A stretch of DNA of 64,000 nucleotides from an uncultured Oscillospiraceae bacterium (GTDB lineage Bacteria; Bacillota; Clostridia; Oscillospirales; Oscillospiraceae), in the NCBI GenBank assembly GCA_934589225.1, contig CAKTNS010000007.1, positions 1 through 64,000 on the forward strand. Reading direction: 5' to 3'. The translations under genes and the position numbers were made by a program. A model generated the notes under the pieces. That model did no database searches. It saw only the letters and a program-made list of their open reading frames with translations, and had not been told where the DNA came from. Every line of letters starts with the position of its first letter. The first letter of the stretch is position 1. Below are positions 61,089-64,000 of this stretch, piece by piece.

Positions 61089-62069
61089 TCACACAGGGTA
61101 CGCTAGTTTCCACTGCTTATAATCCCGCAGATAATCGCTGGCGACCTGCCTTTTTTTTGCGCCAATCAAATTCCTCGAGTGAGAAAGGTCATATTCCCTT
61201 CCCTCCATAAACTCTTCCGCCAAGTAGGTAAAATCTACGCTCATACCGGAGCGCTCATTTTCCAACATGACAAAGAATCTTCCGGAAAGCCACACTCTAT
61301 CAAAGGAGAGCGACAAGTCCAGCGACTTATCGTCCTTCATTGCAGCTGTACAGAACTTTCGCTCCCGTTCCTTCCTGCATATTGTATTACGGAACGCATG
61401 GATAGATGGAACATCCTTAAATCCACGCAAGAGCTTCGTTCCCGGAGCACGTTCCCGAATGACCGGCTCATAATTCGGGTGCAAATAACGGAATGATTCC
61501 AGCGTTGCACATTTTTTGATGGGCAGGATCGCTTCTCTATAGAACGGATAGTCCTTTCCATTGAAATGGATCGCCATGTCCTCGAAATCAACGTCTGAGA
61601 TATCGATGGACAAAGCTTCTTCCTCTTTCATGATTCCCATATAGGCAAGCCAAAAGAAGCAGCGATACACGACATCCACAGTTTCCTCAGATTCCTTTTC
61701 AAAAACGCTATCCAGATATCTTTGCAGGTGCTGTGGGCTTGCAACAGATTGGCGGCGCATTTTATCCAGGCCAACACGATTGAAATCAACAGACTCCATT
61801 GCCCTTGTCGCCCCGGGAACATGATTCTCGTAGCACCATCTGGCGTAGGCACGAAGCGACGAACCTCTGGTACTTTTGCTTCTCGAACGGTATCCCATAA
61901 GCTCCTGAAGCACATAACCAAGATCTTCTTCGCTCATCTGGCAAAAGTCTTTTGATAACTTTTCCTCGTATTTCGCAAGGGACTCAAATATATTATATAA
62001 CGATTTTCGCTTTGATTCACTATTTGAATATGCGGATACAAACTGCTCTTTTAACTTCTGATTGTACAT
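61089..62069 (-). CDS. MrpR-like phage repressor candidate with tyrosine-recombinase fold
   Basis: 326 residues. The N-terminal SAM-like part (SLYNIFESLAKYEEKLSKDF; LGYVLQELMGYRSRSKSTRG, then SLRAYARWCYENHVPG) and the following helical domain (YRCFFWLAYMGIMKEEEALSI; ISDVDFEDMAIHFNGKDYPF) look like a tyrosine recombinase. The R-H-R-Y catalytic set is not apparent, so strand cleavage is unlikely. The pattern resembles the SPbeta master repressor MrpR and related 'dead integrase' repressors. Start ATG at 62069 with GGAGGTAT upstream. Its promoter carries a LexA-like box. Exact function is inferred. Confidence 0.6.
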   Translation of the reverse strand: MYNQKLKEQFVSAYSNSESKRKSLYNIFESLAKYEEKLSKDFCQMSEEDLGYVLQELMGYRSRSKSTRGSSLRAYARWCYENHVPGATRAMESVDFNRVGLDKMRRQSVASPQHLQRYLDSVFEKESEETVDVVYRCFFWLAYMGIMKEEEALSIDISDVDFEDMAIHFNGKDYPFYREAILPIKKCATLESFRYLHPNYEPVIRERAPGTKLLRGFKDVPSIHAFRNTICRKERERKFCTAAMKDDKSLDLSLSFDRVWLSGRFFVMLENERSGMSVDFTYLAEEFMEGREYDLSHSRNLIGAKKRQVASDYLRDYKQWKLAYPV

Positions 62070-62222
62070 GCGTCATACCTCCTGAAAATTGCATTTGGAA
62101 TACGGGAGCATTAAAAATAGAAAACGAGTATTCAACCGAATATGCGTCCTCGAACATCCTCTTGAATTTTAGCATGGACAATCTTTGCATATTACCAGCC
62201 CCTTCTATTTGTTACCGCTTGA

Positions 62223-62266
62223 CGAACTTTTGTTCTAAAAATAGCACAAAACGAAATAAGTGTCAA
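62223..62266 (-). promoter_or_regulatory. Promoter of the MrpR-like gene with LexA-like box
   Basis: Minus strand: TTGACA (62266-62261), 17 bases, TATTTT (62243-62238). Directly downstream, over the expected start of transcription, is CGAACTTTTGTTCT in plus-strand reading (62223-62236), a CGAAC-N4-GTTC LexA-type site that differs by one base from the box at 5802. Confidence 0.65.
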
Positions 62267-62311
62267 CATGTAAATATTTCCGGCAGCCTAAATATGAAAT
62301 GAATTGGACAT

Positions 62312-62932
62312 TTACGGTTCCAACCTTTTCCAATTGGATGCGCCGCTGCAAGAGTTCACATAAAAGCGCAGTGCTATATAAGTTTTTGTTCCGTACCTGT
62401 AGTATTCCTTTTTCGTCATCATTTCTAGGTCGTAGGCATGGTCCGGGTGCTTCTCAATGAGCATTTTTTCAATAGCGAAGGATATCTTCTTGAAGAATTT
62501 CATGGATTCCTCCTCTGAAAAATAGCTGAATTTAGGGCAGGTTGCCACTCGACCACCGTTCCCCTTATATACCTTACCGGTTTTCGCAAGAAGTAGATGA
62601 AAGCACACATTTTTGAACTCTCTGTATGGCTGATCAGTTGCCTCACCAGGCAGCTTATCCCATGCTGTGCCGCTCAGTCCTGTCCAATAATACCATTCAT
62701 CTCCGAAGATATCATCAAGAACATCCTGTATTTCCGCAAACCCGCCCCTGCGGTTCTGTGGGCTTTGGAGCATTCGTGTCACGGCGAACACTTCATCATC
62801 TGTCGCAACAATATCCTTTGCAGTCAGATTGTAGACTCCCTCTTTATGGGATTCAAAAAGCCATCTGGCTCCTTTTCCGATGTACAGCAGAATCCAAGCC
62901 AGCCCCATCAGCATTAGTATTACAACTTCCAT
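62312..62932 (-). CDS. Membrane-anchored orphan protein
   Basis: 206 residues. N-terminal membrane helix (about 3-20, VVILMLMGLAWILLYIGK), then a soluble domain with TDDEVFAVTRMLQSP, DIFGDEWYYWTGLSGTAWDKLPG (in part) and FYVNSCSGASNWKRLEP at the end. No family recognised. Last gene of a minus-strand operon of small orphans, 17 bases after the preceding one. Confidence 0.65.
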   Translation of the reverse strand: MEVVILMLMGLAWILLYIGKGARWLFESHKEGVYNLTAKDIVATDDEVFAVTRMLQSPQNRRGGFAEIQDVLDDIFGDEWYYWTGLSGTAWDKLPGEATDQPYREFKNVCFHLLLAKTGKVYKGNGGRVATCPKFSYFSEEESMKFFKKISFAIEKMLIEKHPDHAYDLEMMTKKEYYRYGTKTYIALRFYVNSCSGASNWKRLEP

Positions 62933-62949
62933 ATACTTTCCTCTTCTTA

Positions 62950-63180
62950 TTATCCTGTTGCGTCCCGGAGCTTATCCGACGCACTGTCGATATCTTCTAT
63001 CGCAGATTCCAACAGCGATACCGCATCCTCCATCTTCTCGTATCGCTCGCTACTCTGCAAGCTCTCCGGAAGATTGTCCAGACTATCCTGTTCCTGATCT
63101 GCTGCCTGACTGATAATCTGGTTTGCGGATTCCAGCATAGACAACGCACGCTTCAAGTTTTTTCTGCGGTTGTCGTTCAT
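62950..63180 (-). CDS. Small coiled-coil orphan protein
   Basis: 76 residues from ATG at 63180 (GGGGTG upstream). Almost wholly helical and acidic: RALSMLESANQIISQAADQE, SSERYEKMEDAVSLLESAIE, DIDSASDKLRDATG, with heptad-like spacing. Similar small coiled-coil proteins are frequent in Clostridia prophages and conjugative elements without known role. Confidence 0.65.
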   Translation of the reverse strand: MNDNRRKNLKRALSMLESANQIISQAADQEQDSLDNLPESLQSSERYEKMEDAVSLLESAIEDIDSASDKLRDATG

Positions 63181-63191
63181 GGAACACCCCC

Positions 63192-63539
63192 TTACAGTTT
63201 TACTCCCCAAATTCCCTGCACACGGAATTGGAACTCAATTCCATCCTCAACGTCCCGCGATTTCCTCACCACAAATGACTTCGTATTCACCAGGACTTGA
63301 TGAAGCGGATGATCTCGCTCTTCTGCAATCACCTCCGGGCATGTTACACATAGAATAATATCCATTGTAGACTCGTCAATGTCCACGGAAAAGCTTTTCG
63401 CCTCTGCCTGGGCGATCAACGCATCAATATCCTCGCAAACATTTTTCAAAAATTCTTTTCTTGCAGGGATCTCTCGCATACCAAGAAATTGCTTCGTCGC
63501 CTCGTCCGTTACGGACTCCACAATATCATAACTATTCAT
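63192..63539 (-). CDS. Orphan protein of the 61-64 kb island
   Basis: 115 residues from ATG at 63539, with GGAGGTGA 6 to 10 bases upstream. Helical first half (RKEFLKNVCEDIDALIAQAE), beta-rich second half (FSVDIDESTMDIILCVTCPE; SFVVRKSRDVEDGIEFQFRV, in part). No family recognised. Eleven bases after it starts the coiled-coil gene. Confidence 0.6.
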   Translation of the reverse strand: MNSYDIVESVTDEATKQFLGMREIPARKEFLKNVCEDIDALIAQAEAKSFSVDIDESTMDIILCVTCPEVIAEERDHPLHQVLVNTKSFVVRKSRDVEDGIEFQFRVQGIWGVKL

Positions 63540-63556
63540 AGCGTCGTCACCTCCAA

Positions 63557-63949
63557 TCAATCTATTTTGTTTGTAAAACCATTAAATGTGAAATTCACCT
63601 GTGTACAGCCGTCCGTACGCACATAGATTTCCACATTCGAAGCGATGTTGGAGCACAACACAAACCACTCCGGATGATGAAACCGAAGCTCTTTGCCGAG
63701 AATAGAGATGTAGGCCATAGATGTATATGGCTTGTTCAGTTCATAAAAAATCTGAACCTGCTTCCCGGAAGTAATGTACTTCAGAAGCTTGTATACAAGT
63801 CTCACATCTTTCAATCTTTTGATGCTTGTGATATGTGTCCCACTTTCATCTTGTTGGACCGCTTCTGCAACGAAGTGAATGGCCTCCTCCGCTGCTGTCA
63901 TGGCGTCTTCTTCGCTTGCAAACTGTTCATTACTAAAGTCACTTGCCAT
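63557..63949 (-). CDS. Orphan protein, first visible gene of the island operon
   Basis: 130 residues from ATG at 63949 with AAAGGATG upstream. Alpha/beta composition: helical EEDAMTAAEEAIHFVAEAVQQ (in part), then RLVYKLLKYITSGKQVQIFY and strands YISILGKELRFHH, NVEIYVRTDG, VNFTFNGF. No family recognised. The next gene starts 17 bases after its stop, so the four genes form one unit. Confidence 0.6.
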   Translation of the reverse strand: MASDFSNEQFASEEDAMTAAEEAIHFVAEAVQQDESGTHITSIKRLKDVRLVYKLLKYITSGKQVQIFYELNKPYTSMAYISILGKELRFHHPEWFVLCSNIASNVEIYVRTDGCTQVNFTFNGFTNKID

Positions 63950-64000
63950 AATTTCACATCCTTTCTACAATAGAATATCATAAAACAGAGATTCAATCAA

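Noticed and set aside
1..64000. tRNA, rRNA or CRISPR array
   Set aside because: No cloverleaf-like segment, rRNA stretch or regularly spaced repeats were recognised by eye; a phrase like TTGAAAACTGAATA at 7867 looks like an rRNA spacer but serves better as a promoter and has no rRNA next to it.

Overview
The window comes from the chromosome of a low-GC Gram-positive, endospore-forming anaerobe, most likely an Oscillospirales (Ruminococcaceae/Oscillospiraceae-type) gut Clostridia member. The basis is an oxygen-sensitive NrdD reductase, an HPr kinase, an L27 protein with the Firmicutes-type cleavable N-terminus plus its Prp protease, pieces of the sporulation protease gene spoIVB, and many AGGAGG-type ribosome sites. 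GC-rich housekeeping blocks alternate with AT-richer accessory blocks. No rRNA, tRNA or CRISPR array was recognised.

Region 1 (1-13.74 kb) is a composite mobile island. It starts, on the minus strand, with a consensus promoter, two tandem cobalamin riboswitches, a protein with homing-endonuclease-type repeats, a secreted DUF4430 (transcobalamin-like C-terminal) protein and a truncated surface protein. Next come a tyrosine integrase, an XRE repressor with two matching candidate operators, an ImmA/IrrE-type metallopeptidase behind a promoter that overlaps a LexA-like box, small genes, a promoter-led structured RNA region and an operon of three large serine recombinases that ends at an attachment site.

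Region 2 (13.74-16.31 kb) explains that site. Two direct copies of the last 39 codons of spoIVB are present, each preceded by almost the same 29-base sequence. The break lies exactly at the codon of the predicted catalytic serine. Between the copies is a small cargo segment (S66 LD-carboxypeptidase/MccF-like protein and a DUF1016 PDDEXK nuclease). The simplest reading is stacked integration of serine-recombinase elements into spoIVB, the inner element having brought its own replacement 3' end.

Region 3 (16.35-29.04 kb, minus strand) is a Wzx/Wzy-type polysaccharide locus: priming sugar transferase, four glycosyltransferases, polymerase, TupA-like ATP-grasp protein, flippase, frameshifted acyltransferase, a QueC-like PP-loop ATPase with a small partner, a CapE-like dehydratase and VanZ. 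Its 5' end is cut off: only the C-terminus of a DegT-type aminotransferase remains, next to a second, unrelated trio of serine recombinases (29.04-32.64 kb) and a YefM/ParE-type toxin-antitoxin pair.

Region 4 (33.5-60.9 kb) is mostly core chromosome: LRR-like lipoprotein, obg, rplU-prp-rpmA, rpmB, hprK-rluA, TraX, ECF sigma/anti-sigma, an intergenic palindrome array, MATE exporter, a YdjI-YdjG-YdjH-like envelope-stress operon, a Wzy-like membrane protein, prs-pth, mfd, a VanW protein, nrdD with tandem NrdR boxes, galM and a Cys-rich orphan. Region 5 (61-64 kb) begins another mobile island with an MrpR-like, recombinase-fold repressor candidate behind a promoter carrying a second LexA-like box, and an operon of small orphan genes.
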